A stretch of 64,000 bases of DNA from Nageia nagi (taxonomy: Eukaryota; Pinophyta): positions 175,088,001 through 175,152,000 of the forward strand of contig JBITNC010000001.1 in NCBI GenBank assembly GCA_050084985.1. The letters are read 5' to 3'. Under the pieces are notes generated by a model that was not told the DNA's origin, ran no database searches, and worked only from the letters and a program-made list of their open reading frames with translations. A program made the translations under genes and the position numbers. Below are positions 1 through 13,505 of the stretch, in pieces (position 1 is the first letter of the stretch; every line of letters starts with the position of its first letter).

Positions 1-1250
1 TAAGAGTGTTACCTCTTTAAATGTTCAAATTCCCCCAAAAATGTAGATCTTGAACCAATAAATCATAAACAAGAAATCCCACTTGAGCAAAATCCTAGTG
101 ACATCGCTTAGCAAGCAAATGCCACTCCATTACAAGACCCATTTTTGACCAAATATCCATGAATATTATGAATAAATGAAGAAGAGGAGCACCATGTTCT
201 TATGAGGTATTTTCTAATTACAAGGATGATCATGAAGATAATATTGATGAAGAAGTGCTAGTTGATAACATGGAAACCTATATAGTTAAGCTAACAAGTT
301 TGAAAGATAGATGGCAAGAATAGGTTGATGTAATAATTGAGTTTGGTCTATAAAGAAGACCTAATTGGTCTAATAAAGAATATGAAATTATAAAAATAGA
401 ATTAAATTATCTTCAACATAGTACTGGTTTTTAGATTTGCTTTAGTTATGGAGAAAATACAAATGGTTAATGATTTAATTTAGAGGTTGGAATAAGAAAA
501 TTTTTGAAGGTTTGGCTTATTTCAAAGTTTACCTAAAGGAAAAAAATGTTGTTATGGAAACATTTACAAAAAATAAGGATCACCCAAATGATGTAGCTGA
601 TAAATTTATTTGATTAAATAAGCAAAAAAGACTCCATAAGGCCTACATCAACAAATTTACACCCATGATTTTAAGAGGAAATAAAAATTTGTTTTACTAC
701 TGTATTCATCAAAAAAGGTATGGAAAATAAGTAAATTTTACAATGTTTGGTGGTTATTCATATCTTAGGGAGCATTTAAGAAGATATCGTTGAGAAGATT
801 TTGTGTTTGAAAATGATGATGATTTATTATCTAAAATATTTCCACTCAGCTTACGCTTTGATTCCTTTTTATGGTTTATAGATTTACCTAATTAAAGTAT
901 TCAAATTTTTTATGATCTAACTAAAGTATTTCTTGAAATAAATAATTTGTATATACCATAAGAAACTTCCCCTTTAGACATGTATAACTTAAAACAAAAA
1001 GATCAAGGGCAACGTATTAATGATTTTATAATTGAATGGATAAAAGTTGCTAATTTAATTTAAGTACATAATAAAGAAAAGAAATTTTTTTTAGCCTTAC
1101 TTTTTTCATGTAGAAATGATTTTTCAAATTTTCAAGGCTTGCCTTATGAGGATTTGATAGATGAAATGCTTAACAAAGAATCCATAAATAAGTACTTCAA
1201 TGAACCTTTAGATCACATGGAATGAAAAATGATCTTAAAATTTATTTTTT
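1..1250 (+). pseudogene. Ty3/gypsy gag remnant
   Basis: The stretch from about 480 to 1240 reads as a degenerate retrotransposon gag (capsid) domain on the plus strand, broken by several in-frame stops (for example TAA after LPN near 892 and TAA near 959). Recognisable pieces are the KIFPLSLR...W core near 835-880, a FYDLTKVFLE segment after it, and a QRINDFIIEW segment near 1010-1040. This is the order seen in plant gypsy gag capsid domains. The first ~480 bases are AT-rich and hold only fragments compatible with the N-terminal part of the same ORF. The element is truncated by the window start, and no protease or polymerase follows it. It cannot make protein. Confidence 0.6.
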
Positions 1251-1874
1251 TTAAATAAACTAAAATAATAAAAAATTCAAAAATAATTGGAAGTTAACAT
1301 GGTAGTAAGAGTTAGCCATGACCATATTTGAAAGAGTATAATTTTCCATGGTTTGAATTATTCAAAGTTTTCTTGCATCAGTCGTCCACCTCCAACTGCT
1401 ACTTACTAGCCTACTATTCACCTATTAGATTTATTGCTACTATAGGAATGTTGTTGAGCTCTTAAAGATCAAATATTTGATCCTTATACTAATATAGATT
1501 TGATTTTTTACTCCCACATAGATGTCCATACTTCTCTAACTGTTCTTGGGCTCTCCATTTATGTTTTTCCTAATTCTCTAAGCAAACTTGTAATCCATCA
1601 AACCTCTTAGAGTCTAAAATACACTATTTTATCATTTTATAAATAGGGAATTCATTTTCCATTTTAGGTTAATGTTTTTATTGTAATGTTATGCTACCAT
1701 TTTTTCTCTAATAGAAATAATTCATAATTGCTTTGCGAATTGAATCCCACACACTTCTCAAGAGAGTAGGCAATGTGACACAGAACCAAGAAAACTTAAT
1801 GCATGGACTCACTACTCCAAAGCTTTTTGTGCAACTATTTACCATTCTTTAAAAGTTTGTAATTGCACTTATGG

Positions 1875-1922
<48 letters not shown>

Positions 1923-3579
1923 TGCATGCATGCACTCCTGTCTCACGAGTGATATAAGGATCATATCACTCATTTTGTAACTAATCTTGGTATTCTCCTT
2001 ATATAGCATGAAGAGATCTCTGCAACACATTATCATAGTAGAGAGGGGACTTTTGGTTGTGGCTTATAGGCAAAGAGCAGATAACTGCCAAAAAATATGA
2101 TAGGTGGTAGTTTAAAACCACCCCCAAAAGCCTTATATATATACACACACATAATTTTATCTTTAATATTGAAGTTCATATATCTAAAAATATAAAAATA
2201 AAAAATATTATTTTATAAGGAATGGGATAGGTCAATCGAAATATTGTTAATAATATTAATACTAAATGTATATACCTAATTTTGATATTTGATTTATTAT
2301 AAATTATAATTAAGTATCTAAATATAATTTAATTAAAAAGGTGAATTTTAGAAGAATTTTCCTTAATTTATGGAATGTTGACTAATGTGTGTTTTTTACT
2401 TTATTTTACAAGGTAAAAAGGAAGAAGCAGAATTCATTTCAAATCGCCAATTACTTTCATGATTAATGAAAGATAAATCAATTAGTGTTATGGCCAAGTA
2501 TCCTTCTTAAAGGAAATATCAAGATTTGAATGTTAAAGCATATCATTAAAAAATCTTCAAGATCTTTTCCTTCACCAAGCATTGAATAACCTAAAAATCA
2601 CCTTTATGAAGCTAAAACTTCATGTAATTCACTAATATTTTAAGATAATTTTTGAAGTACTTTTTGATTAAAAAAATAAAAAAAATTGAAACAAAGAACT
2701 AAAGTTCTAAACTTGTTGAACAACCCCCACAACATCAACCAAGTAAGAAATCGTCTAAAACAAGGTTTCCCCCAACCCTATTTCATACTATAAGGCTTCC
2801 CATGGCCCTATACTAATTAGATCTTACTATCCTTAAAGTTTCCCATGTACTCTAGTTCAATCTAGAAGCTCTTGAAACCCTTCATTTATTTAAAAATAGG
2901 TATTTCATGTGTATTTTGAGCTTTGTTTTTTGTTAAATTTCATTTTTGGTCTCTAAATAATGTGAAGGGGATTAATCATCATCAAGGGTTGCTCCTAACC
3001 TCTAGCATTTTAGGAGAATTATCAAACCCCTTGAAACCATTGAGTTTTCAAGTATATTTTGGAAGAGACTTAGCAACAATATTGATGGGTTAGTTCATCT
3101 CCAAAAAAGTACACAAAGTATCCCATTCCTTGTTTTATTCAATGTATTAGCTATAGCTAGGTGAATGGTTTCTTGGTGCCCTTATTCACATATCCTATAT
3201 CATTGTAAAAATATATATATAATGTGTTCTATTTCTATTTTATCATTCATAGACATATAATTGCATTTATTTGTAAAATGTGTCATTTTTATTTATCTAT
3301 AATAAAGAAATATTATTTTATGGGAAATGAAGATAGATCAAGTAATACAATCTTGAGTATTAGTCACAATCCATTTTAGGATTAATTATTCTCAAGTATT
3401 TTGGTGGGTATTGGTCATTCCTATTAATTTTCAGCAATTAACATATGGTGTTATACTTTTTAATATAATAATTTTTGTTTAATATTATTTTGTTTGTTTG
3501 AAATGATGTATTTATATTTCAAAATATTTTTTACATTAGACAATTTTTTTTTAACATTTTACTTTGGAAAAAGTTGTAA
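1251..3579. other. AT-rich intergenic sequence with no gene
   Basis: No ORF with family resemblance was seen. It contains one long microsatellite (described separately) and otherwise unstructured AT-rich sequence, probably old repeat debris. Confidence 0.5.
1878..1934. repeat. (TA)n/(TGCA)n compound microsatellite
   Basis: About 40 bases of uninterrupted TA dinucleotides run directly into four TGCA tetranucleotides. The array is perfect by eye, so it is probably length-polymorphic. Confidence 0.95.
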
Positions 3580-5310
3580 ATACATCATTATTGTACCATG
3601 ATTTACACATATGTATCTTCTATCGCATATCATATATTGTATTCAAGGTTTTTCAAATATTTGTCATTTCTTTAACTATAGTATATTATTTCTAAGCTAC
3701 TTGTGTACATGTTGTCCCTATATTTTAGAAGTCTAGCGTCAACTATTATATAAGATTTAACAACGTCCAATTCATATGATCATTTTAGCTCAAAAAATTT
3801 CCACCTTTTAAAGACCTTTGTTTTTAGATACTTAAACTCATATTATATGTAATTTTAAATTTATTAAAATTATATATAATCAACTTAAGTTTTTTTTCAT
3901 ATGTACATATGATAACTTTAAATTAAATTTGTATTTTTTAAAAAGTATAAAAATAATTTTATTATTTTAAAAAGAATCAAACTCTTTTGAGAACATGTAA
4001 AATTTTTGAAAAAAAATTAATTAAAAAGAACATATCCTTTAACTCGATTAAAAAATTCATCACTTAACATATTCACATTCTACAGTTTTAATTTTAAACC
4101 TATAACATCGTATCATTATCCTTTTGATCAATTTTTGAAGTTTATACATGCTATTTTACTTCTCAATCATCATTACTATCTTGACTAATGAAACCTGGTT
4201 CTACTTGCAATTCGGATCTACACTTTGCTATGAAATATACATAAGTTCTAACCAAAACGGAAATAGAATCATTGTTTGTCTACAAACATAGAAAGCATGT
4301 ACACATGGAAGTGCAACTGACAAAAAAATACAACTTATGTGATCATTGCAGGCCAGAATTTGAAGACTTGGTAATTAGAAGTCGCCACTAATGCTCACAA
4401 GGATAACCATTACACGTCATCTGCGTATCCCTTTCTTATATCTCAACATCAATACTGCCCATCCCTCACTTCTTTCTCTAAACAATGAAAAGCTAAAGAC
4501 TTAGAACCACAAAGTTAGCTTACGGAACCGCAGTTCCGTAATATAATTAAAGATAAATGCTGCAATAATACTCAAAATCCAAGGAGATTGAATGCCATCA
4601 ATCGTTTGGGAGGAGGAAACGAAGAAATCGATCCTGAGTGGAGAATTATCACTTGTCCACCACCTTTGGTAATTTAGTCAAATGTAATCAAATGATACTG
4701 GACTTTGTACCTTAACCATAGCCATGACGATCCTTGATTTGACCCCACCATTGCAGAGGATACTAAGAACTATATCCCCATCGCTTCAAGCTTTGGTTTG
4801 GTAGAATTGAAGAGAATGATGACGTTCCTAGCCCAGATGTTGGGTTCAATTAATAATGATAATGTTGTGGGGATAGGCGTGAACTTTGTTGTGGCTATTA
4901 CTCTTCATTGATGTAGAGGAACACATCACAAAACGTGCTCTTCCCAGCTGTGCGTTCAAAATGCATTGTCCGTGTGCCACATTAGCTTTGCCAGTTGCCA
5001 GAATTTAGTAAAGTCGGTGGTATTGAAGGGCGTGCGACTATGACACCGCACTGGCTTGGATTCCCAGATACAAATCGACTGATTACTGTCATTCTGCATA
5101 TGAAAGTGGAACTTCTGAATGATTGAGAAATCATTGCCCATCGCTGCTTTCTATTTCTTTTTTAGACCATTATTTTACTTGGGATGACTAGCCCGGGTCC
5201 CCTATCCCAAGCCTCTGGGCCTAGGAGAATACCAACTGGCAACGATATTGACGATGACAGAGCAGGTGCTGTCCGATGATGATATTTAAAGATTAGACCT
5301 CAACTATGGT
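3580..5310. repeat. Copy A of a ~1.7 kb dispersed duplication
   Basis: This stretch aligns by eye, in the same orientation, with 22170-24325. The best-conserved block begins at the shared AGGCCAGAATTTGAAGACTT (about 4350 here, 23385 in copy B). It continues through a shared GACGTTCCTAGCCC (about 4822; 23883 in B) to a shared ACCAAC..CGATATTGA near 5232. The upstream AT-rich part resembles one unit of the tandem array at 21.3-22.9 kb. The 4350-5300 part is clearly more GC-rich than its surroundings. No coding potential was recognised: short open frames inside it, such as 4956-5141 on minus, have no match in the equivalent frame of copy B. It could be an LTR pair of a very large element, a dispersed repeat, or a segmental duplication. 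Confidence 0.7.
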
Positions 5311-5399
5311 GCGCGAAGGTTATGAAAATCCGGCCACCATTGATGTTCAAACCTTTCGCTCCATTCCCTTCGATCTTATGGTCGATGCGAATATTAAGT

Positions 5400-6235
5400 A
5401 ATCTCCGGTATAATATTTTAGGGAGACTTTTAACTATGTCCATATATCAATTATCTTTTGGAAGAGCCTATCCTCCACTTAATTTCGCACATATATCGTG
5501 GATGTATATCAAAATTAACAATGGTTATCATTGTTATTTTCATTCGGTTGCGTTGTTCTACTTTTGATATATTATAAATGTATATCGAAATTAATATGAT
5601 GGGCATATATCGAAGTTTGCCACCCAACTTCCTTTCGATGATGTCACTTCGCTTAGATATATCATGGGCATATATAGAAGCTACATTATGGCCGTATATC
5701 GAGAGTTGTCAGAAAAAATCTATCTATTGGGTGAGATATATGATGAACGTATAGCGAGAACTTAAAAAAATTTGGATTTTGTAGAATAGATATATCACAT
5801 ATGTATATCAAATATATCATGGGTGTATAAAAAAATTTGGATTTTGTGGAATAGATATATCATAGGTGTATATCAAATATATCATGGGCATATAGCGAGA
5901 AATATGATGGGTGTATATCGCTTACAATAACGTAGGCGTATAGTGAGAATTAAGAACAAAAATCTTTTAAAATTTTTGAACAAGATATATTACGGGCGTA
6001 TAGAGGTTATGAGGGGTGTATAGTGAGAACTAAGAATGAAAAATTTTTGTATTTTTGAATGAGATATTACTGGAGTATAACGATTATATGAAGGGCATAT
6101 AGTAAGAACGACGATAAATTTAACTACAATTTTTGTTATATTATGGGCATATAGTAGACATATCATGCGCATATAGCATATACATTATGGGTGTATAGCA
6201 AGAATTATAAAACAAATTTAAAACTCACCAACCTA
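5400..6235 (+). repeat. Degenerate minisatellite, left arm of MULE
   Basis: A ~20-bp motif approximating ATATCATGGGCGTATATCG recurs more than a dozen times with substitutions and spacers, including two longer blocks that share TTTGGATTTTG (near 5770 and 5830). The reverse complement of this array reappears at 12690-13040, on the other side of a MULE transposase remnant. I interpret it as the left terminal inverted repeat region, or a subterminal array, of that element. The exact outer end and target-site duplication were not found. Confidence 0.6.
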
Positions 6236-6746
6236 TGCTATGTACCTACCCATGTTATTTGATTTTTTTCATGCAAATTGAATCGCTTGACCCTCCATAG
6301 TTGCAGAACCTCGAATCTCCAATTATGGGACTTTTTTATCAATGTATGTTGCCTAAATGAGGTTTGGGATTGTGTTTGTCTTTCGATTTGTGCTTGCATG
6401 TTGATTTGCGGGCTGGATTTATGTAATTCTTTCTGCATGAACAAATTTTCAAATTGTTGTACTCTTACCAATGAAATCTTCATAGCCATTGGAATTTTCA
6501 CCATATTTGAATGAATAATGAGAATAATGCAAGTTAGAAAAACCCTTGGAAGAATACAACATCGAAACCATATAGGGAAACAAAGTTATAGCTACGAATG
6601 AAGAGAAGAATGCAGCATGGCATGGCATACGAAGAAAACCCTACATTCTTAAGGTTTTAAATGGAGTAAATGTGAAGCATGAATAATGTCAGTTTAGATC
6701 AAGCATTGGTTAATCTAGAACATGTGAGAATAGAATGAAAATGGAT

Positions 6747-6769
6747 AAATAATAATAATAATAATAATT
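6747..6769. repeat. (AAT)n microsatellite
   Basis: Seven or so AAT/ATA trinucleotides in a row. Confidence 0.9.
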
Positions 6770-6839
6770 ACAAGCTCATTAGTACAATTTTGAGGTGATT
6801 TGACATATGGCATGCATTAGCTGAAACCAAAATTACACC

Positions 6840-8160
6840 ATTTAGCATAGCCTAGGGAAGGATCAAACACATACCCAAACTATTAAGTAAGGAATTCGAG
6901 CTCTACAAAATAACCCACATTTTAATTTGATAGCTTTAGAAATGGGTGGAGACTTGGTAAGAAGGGAGCTCAACTCAACAAAGGAGACTAGGAAAAATTT
7001 AGAATTATGGCATCTTCTTTGTGAGGGAGGTTTAGATAGGTTTATGAATGCATGCAAAGGTGAGGATAAACAAATATCACTATAAGTTGCAGAATCTTGG
7101 AATGAAGGTGTTTGTATTGTCAATGGTTTGGAGTAGGTATTCTCAATAGACATAATTGCCCAAGCAACCCACCTACCAAATGTTGGAATAGAAGTAAGAA
7201 GGGAAGGTAGGGTGAATAAGCTTGTGGCCAGAGATAAGTTTGTTCAAACCTACATGCAAGGGCTCAGTTTGGATAAGTTTCATATGGGGGTATTACGAAA
7301 TTGCATTCTAGATCCTTGAAGGAAGGTATAATAAAGCTTTATGCAGATCATTTTAGTCTTATAAACCAATTTACTTTTCTTGAAATAATAGGGTGAATTT
7401 TGCCTTCTTTATTTTCAATTCAATGAGCAATTCTATAAAAAAATTAAAGGCAAATTTAACACCATGGCCTATTCATGGCAAAGTGATAAAACTTGTGTAT
7501 GAAAGAGCCTTAGAAAATAGACCTAGAGGATGCCAAAGATAAGAATCATAGTTAGAGGCTAAGTATTCAACACAAGGGAGAACAAGAATCTTGGGATTAA
7601 AATTTTTGACCAAGAGGAGAACACCCCTATGGCTAGTGTATTGAAATCGAAGAAGGGGGGAAGAAATCTAATGAAGAGAAAGGAGCGCATTGCAAGGGAG
7701 ATAAGGTCCAAGAAAGGGAAAGAAAAAATAACATTTAGGTTAGATAACATTCATGGGGAGGAGAATGCATCATCATAGGGTAAAGAAATGGGGTACATGT
7801 CGAAGATAACAAAAGAAGATACAATTGCAGTTGAGACCCTTGTGCAAGCTAGTAAGGCAACTCTCAGCAATGTGGTCACAACATAGATAGACTCCTTTTT
7901 CATTGTCATAGTTGAAATTTGCAGAGAAGTTATATAAATAACACATGAAATTGCAACAAAGCAAGGGAACAGGAAAAGGAAAAAAGAAAAATGGAGGATG
8001 TAGTGGAGTACAATCCAATATCAGGGAGAATAAGGAGCAACATCAAATGAAGGAGCAAGGAGGAACAAGGAAAGGATAAAGAGGTGTTTAAAGGTGTGCA
8101 ATTTCTTAATTTGGAGGAATGAACACCTCTAAAGGAATTCAAAATTAGAGTCATTCTGAA
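6840..8160 (+). pseudogene. Unidentified coding remnant
   Basis: Between about 6900 and 7310 the plus strand keeps a mostly open frame containing NLELWHLLCEGG and AQATHLPNVGIEVRREGRVN. This looks protein-like and is weakly reminiscent of gag-like proteins of plant retroelements, but I do not recognise the family. Further on (7560-8150) the plus strand is lysine/glutamate-rich in several frames and interrupted by stops. It lies within the proposed MULE, between the left minisatellite arm and the transposase, so it could be captured or older host sequence. Confidence 0.25.
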
Positions 8161-9179
8161 GATGTTTGGGAAAGTAGAAAAGTAGGAGTGAAGTAGAAAA
8201 GTAGGAGCATTTTTTTGTATGTTTTTTGGGCATGTAGTGTATTACTATTAGTCAATGTATTATTAGTATTTGTTGGGGCTCTTAGTTTTTTGGGGAACCT
8301 TATTATGGAATTCTAAGCACTTAGTTTTTTTGGGAAACTTATTATGGCATTTTGGAAACTTTTCTATATGTTTTTTGGGAACTCCTATGTTTATATTTAT
8401 ATTAGCTGTAAAGTTTTATGAAGACCCTTCCAAACTTCATAGATTTTAAAGATTAATACAAAAAATAGCCTTTGGATTGTATGTAAATAATGTGTTTTTG
8501 GTTGTTCTTTACTAATATTTTTATTGCATTGCATCAAACTATGTTTGCCTCATGCATCTTTTTAAAAAATTTGGGTGTTTTAAGATTATAATTCACATTT
8601 TAAGGTTAATGAAAGTTTGAAACCAATGAATTCCTTACACTATGCTACAATGCACCTTATATGTTTTATTTTATGCAGTTAACTCAAACACAATGACATT
8701 GAAATGACATAGAATTTTTAATTTACCTTTCCAAGATATCCAAGGAAAATAATTATTTTATTGAAACAATTTAACTTGAACAAGAATACCATACACAAAA
8801 GGAAAGATAGATTCTATTTTTGTAATACCTTTATGTAGGCTAATTGATTTCAAAAAGGGTGAAGAATCTAATCCTAATGAACAATGCACATTTTTGTGCA
8901 AGAAAAAGAACAAAAAAGGTTTGAAAGGAAACTACAAATTGAAGGCCATCATACGTAAAATGTAAGAAAATATTTTTTTTCCAATTTTAGCTTTGCATGA
9001 TCTTATCATTTCAAGTAATATGATTCTAAATTTTTTGTTTTCTGTGTAGTTGTTGGTGTGCTTACATCTATAAGAACAAGAAGATGACCCACCTCTTCTA
9101 AAACATAAGAGGAATTTTACAAGGAAAAGGAGTTATCAATGTTATTTTGTTGTTAAGGTATTCAAAAGTTTACTTGAAG

Positions 9180-11530
9180 TTGCATTTATTACATACAATA
9201 AATTTGAACATGTTGCACTTGATGGAAAACACTACCATGGAGTGCATGATACAAGTAAAACAAAAAATAGAAGGACCAATTTTTCTCCACATATGTCGAA
9301 AGAGACTAGTTCTTTGATTGAATCATTGCTAATAGATGGTGTTTCAGTTGATACAATATGTAATGTGCAAGTTATGCATGAGTACATTGAAAATGTACCT
9401 ACAATTCAAGATCATTGCATTTTAAGGAGGGATGTTCAAAACATATACAATAGATTGACAAGGGGGAAGGTGCAGAGGGCTAAAGATGATGCCATTAGAA
9501 TGGATCGATGGTACCGGGCCAACAATGAAAAGTTTTTTATATATAAGAACCCTAACCATAAAATTGGAAAATTTGTTATTAGTATTCAAACAAAATGGAT
9601 GTTAGATAAGATGGTGGAATTATCCCACAACAACATAATTTCAATGGATTCAACCTTCTGTACAAATTTTTATGGTGTAAGTATTGTTGACTTTTTGTAT
9701 AGTTGTTTGTTTTTGCATTTTTGATTTTGTCCATATATGAATTTTTATGCATTGCTGAACTTTTGTGCATTGTAGTACCAGTTTTACACATTGTTTGCAT
9801 TTGATTCCCAATAAAGTGGTCTACCTGTGGCTTAGGTTGTTACATACAAATGTTGTTGATGACATAGCTAAGTGGCTTGAAATATTGAAATATCATTATC
9901 TAGAATGTTGACCAAATTAGCATATGAATGCTTTTCTTACTAATGATGTTGTTGCAAAAATCTAGGCCATAAAGTTTGTGAACTATATTTTGTTTAAAAA
10001 ATATGCAAAACAAGAATAAACCTAAAAATATTTTGAATTTTATTAGTGTTTTTTCTCTTATTCATTTGGTAAATTTGTCTATGTTGTTGCATGTATGTCT
10101 AAGAAAGTGTTTGGTTGCAGGCATTTGTTGTGTGTTTGGCATGTGAAACGGGCTTGGTTAAACAATGTCTATAACAAGGTGTCAAGTAAAGAGGTTGAAA
10201 GAAAAATGTTTGCAAGGTTAGATGAAATACTATCCAAATGTAAGGATGATGAATATTTGAAATTAGTTGTATCTAATTTTTACATTGATTTTCGTAACAA
10301 GAAGGTTTTTATAGATTACTTGATTGGTAATTGGTTTGATGCTGATAGAATTTGTAAGTACGATCATAACATGTCTACATTTTTTACTATTATTTTTTCT
10401 CTTTTCAAGCATTTGTGATTTTGATTCTACATTTTCTATTACAAGTATGTGAGAGAAATGCTACAGAAATTTTTTCCATTCCAACGAAGAAATAAATTCA
10501 ACCAATGTCAAAAGGTTAGAAAATGTGGTAAAAGAATGGATTTATTACTTTACATGCTTTTTGAACTAGTTTTACCATATTATATGAATCTGGTTAAATT
10601 GAAAACACTAGGATTTTGGAATAATTACAATAAGGAAAAGAGTCTAGAGAGTGTAATACAAAAGTTTCATATGATACTTGATTCTCATTGTGTTCTTCAT
10701 GAAGATGTCGTTGGTTCATACTGGGTGAGGACTTAAATAGATATATATCAAAATAAGATCATATTACCCTTCAAGGTGAAGACTCTTACCCATGCATTTA
10801 TGAGTGGGCCCTTAGAGGTAACACATGCAAGCATGTATTCAAAATCATGAAAATGTTAGCTAAAACTATTAATTTTCCTAATTGTATAATGACACCTGCA
10901 CCTAATACACCTCATTCTCCTACCAACATATCCTCACCTCATGTTAACATCTTCCAAGGTAAGGAATATTAGGTTGATCATTCATCCCCTAGGATATCAG
11001 ATGTAGATGATGGAAACACATGGTTAAAATTATTGTTAGAGCAATCTTATGATACTCCCAAAAGTAAGAGATAGTTTCCAAGTATGATTATGGATATGTA
11101 AGCTAGGTACCGCTAGTTTTCATTCCCATAAGATTCTAATGTAGCTGAAAGGTTTGAAAGAAGAATAAAGAATTGGATGAGTCCTTCAAGAAAAAAGAAA
11201 AGTGGGACTCGAGAGATGAAATCATGTGATTTAATTGTTGATATCCAACAAACTCCTACTTATATCTTTCTAAGATTAAAAAAGCGTGGTTGACTTAAGA
11301 CAACACAATTTCAAGGTAAACACTTTGTGATTTAATTTAACTTCATTCATAGAAATCATTTTTTTTTTTAAATCTTATTTGAGTGCTAGTCTTACTCTTT
11401 CTTGCAGATGATCATGCTGAATTTAAATCAATATGTAGGTCTTTCTCATTCTCGACCATAGTTGAGAAATTTGATGTAGAGGAAAATTAGAATCAAAATA
11501 TTGGGTATAGGAGTCATGATCAATGTTAAA
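9180..11530 (+). pseudogene. Mutator-like (MULE) transposase, decayed
   Basis: Three coding blocks in the order of a MULE/FAR1-type transposase can be read. Block 1 (about 9190-9680) runs from a DGKHYHGVHD segment to MDSTFCTNFYGV, whose D is a candidate for the first catalytic aspartate of the MULE DDE domain, and ends at a perfect donor-like GTAAGT. Block 2 (10095-10416) starts CRHLLCVWHVKRAW, the C..WH..RA signature that follows the second aspartate. Block 3 (about 10450-11300, frameshifted near 10740) includes WALRGNTCKHVFK, the C-terminal half of a SWIM zinc finger; the expected CxC half reads C-I-Y, so one ligand is lost. The segment with the second aspartate is missing between blocks 1 and 2. 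Stops and frameshifts make it non-functional. Inverted minisatellite arrays flank it on both sides. Confidence 0.72.
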
Positions 11531-11968
11531 CTTTATAATAAATACATTAATATTTTCTATGATTTTGATAATTGGGATTGCATATTATTAGTAAAATAAT
11601 GGTGAAGGCATACCTCAGCTGCCAGCTGAGTTGTTCATATTCTATGTATGGATTTGAGATATTATTAAATGTATTATGTTTCATCTGAGTTGTGTATGCC
11701 CTTTGTATGGATCTGATTTATTCGCATCATAATATTTGAGTTAATGGAAAAATAATATCTAAGTTGTGTATGTCTTGTGAATAGATCTGACTTATTGGCA
11801 TCATAATATCTATGAGAACTTCTTGAGCAAAATATACCTAAAGAATTAGATTAGTAAAGAAAATTTCCTCAGCAAAAGATGCATGAATTATTTTAGGTAT
11901 GAAAATGTCGTTGACATTATGAGAAAAGGAAATAAGACATGAAAGAAATGTGGAAAGAAGGCACATAA

Positions 11969-12346
11969 GCATGTAATAAACAAGACATGGTTACATGTAT
12001 AAATGTTCTACTTGTTCATGGTTAAATTAAATACAATAAACATGAAAAGAAAATAGAAACCTTAGAGTTGCATGGTTAAAAGTTCTACTGCAAAGCATGT
12101 AATAAACAAGACATGGTTACATGTATAAATGTTCTACTTGTGCATGGTTAAATTAAATACAATAAACATGAAAAGTAAATAGAAACCTTAGAGTTGCATG
12201 GTTAAAAGTTCTATTGCAAAGCATGTAATAAACAAGACATGGTTACATGTCTAAATGTTCTACTTGTGCATGGTTAAATTAAATACAATAAACATGAAAA
12301 GTAAATAAAAACCTTAGAGTTACATGGTTAAAAGTTCTACTACAAA
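11969..12346. repeat. Three 126-bp direct tandem repeats
   Basis: Units start at 11969, 12095 and 12221 with GCATGTAATAAACAAGACAT. They differ by only a few substitutions (for example TTGTTCATGG versus TTGTGCATGG), so the expansion is young relative to its surroundings. No ORF spans the units. It lies 3' of the MULE transposase remnant and inside the proposed right arm. Confidence 0.95.
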
Positions 12347-12689
12347 AGGAAATAAGACATTGTAGAAATTAGAAATGGAACCATAGAAGCATGTAATAAA
12401 TATTGAAAATATCCTATACACAGAGAAACTTTAGATTCATTAAAGGATATGGTACCCTTTATTTCCCCATCCTGATTAAGATTGAAAGTGCATAGAAGCC
12501 AAGATCATTATTTTCTAATGGAAGTCTTGGTAACCATGATCTTGGCTCATATACTTAATCTTAGATTGAAATATGGAGCTTACATTGTTCAAGAACCTAA
12601 TATATACCATTGTTCATGAACCCTAATATATAACATTATTCATGAACCCTAATATATTCTAAGATCTATATAACTCACTAATAATGAAC

Positions 12690-13040
12690 CACATTTAATG
12701 ATGATGAACCATATTATATACGCCCATCATATAACTTGATAGATGTGTATATTTGATATACGTCCATCATATATCTTTGAATGTAACTAACACTAGTGAT
12801 GTTCACTATATATGCCCACCATATATTTGATATACACCCACCATATATCTTGATATATGCCCATCATATATCCATGAACATAACTAACACTTGTGATGTT
12901 CTCTATATAAGTCCACCATATATTTGATATATACCCACCATATATCTTGATATACATCTATCATATATCTTTGAACATAACTAACACTATATATAGCTCA
13001 TCATATATTCATATATACACCCATGATATATCTACATAAT
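12690..13040 (-). repeat. Degenerate minisatellite, right arm of MULE
   Basis: Repeats of GATATACGCCCATCATATATC-like motifs, the reverse complement of the motif in the 5400-6235 array. The run near 12807-12850 (TATGCCCACCATATATTTGA and what follows) matches the reverse complement of 5868-5905 closely over about 40 bases. The paired opposite orientation around a transposase is what long MULE terminal inverted repeats would leave. Confidence 0.6.
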
Positions 13041-13060
13041 GTTAACTTGTTTATGAAATG

Positions 13061-13330
13061 ATTTGTATTGAACTATGTATGATTTGGTCCCAAATTTCTA
13101 CATTAATCTTAAGTTGTTAATCATATTATTTGTATTGAATTATGTATGCTTTGGGCCCATATTTCTACATTATTCTTTAGCTATTTCATATGATTTGTAT
13201 TGAATTATGTATGATTTGGATCCATATTTCTACATTAATCTTAAGTTGTTTACCATATGATTTGTATTGAATTATCTACATAATCTTAAGTTGTTTATCA
13301 TATGTAAATTCTACATTAAACAATATTGCA
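13061..13330. repeat. Four ~66-bp tandem repeats
   Basis: ATTTGTATTGAA begins at 13061, 13128, 13193 and 13260, each followed by TATGTATG..TTGG and a TTTCTACATTA block; the last unit is shortened. A related but distinct 56-bp duplication (ATGATTTCTATT... at 13391 and 13447) follows. Both adjoin the right minisatellite arm. Confidence 0.9.
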
Positions 13331-13505
13331 ATTAAAAAGTAGGATTTGGGCCCATATTTTTGTATCTCTATTATTCATAAAATAGCATATATGATTTCTA
13401 TTACATTATTTGTTCGTTATGAATTTAGTAGAACCATTTCATATTTATGATTTCTATTGCATTATTTGTTGGTTACGAATTCAGTAGAACCATTGCATGT
13501 ATGAT

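Noticed and set aside
4956-5141. 61-codon minus-strand frame in copy A of the duplication as a small conserved gene.
   Set aside because: The equivalent frame in copy B is not preserved; substitutions and indels do not respect codons.
11969-12346. Possible CRISPR array or satellite.
   Set aside because: Units are directly adjacent with no unique spacers, and the context is plant nuclear DNA; it is a small tandem repeat.
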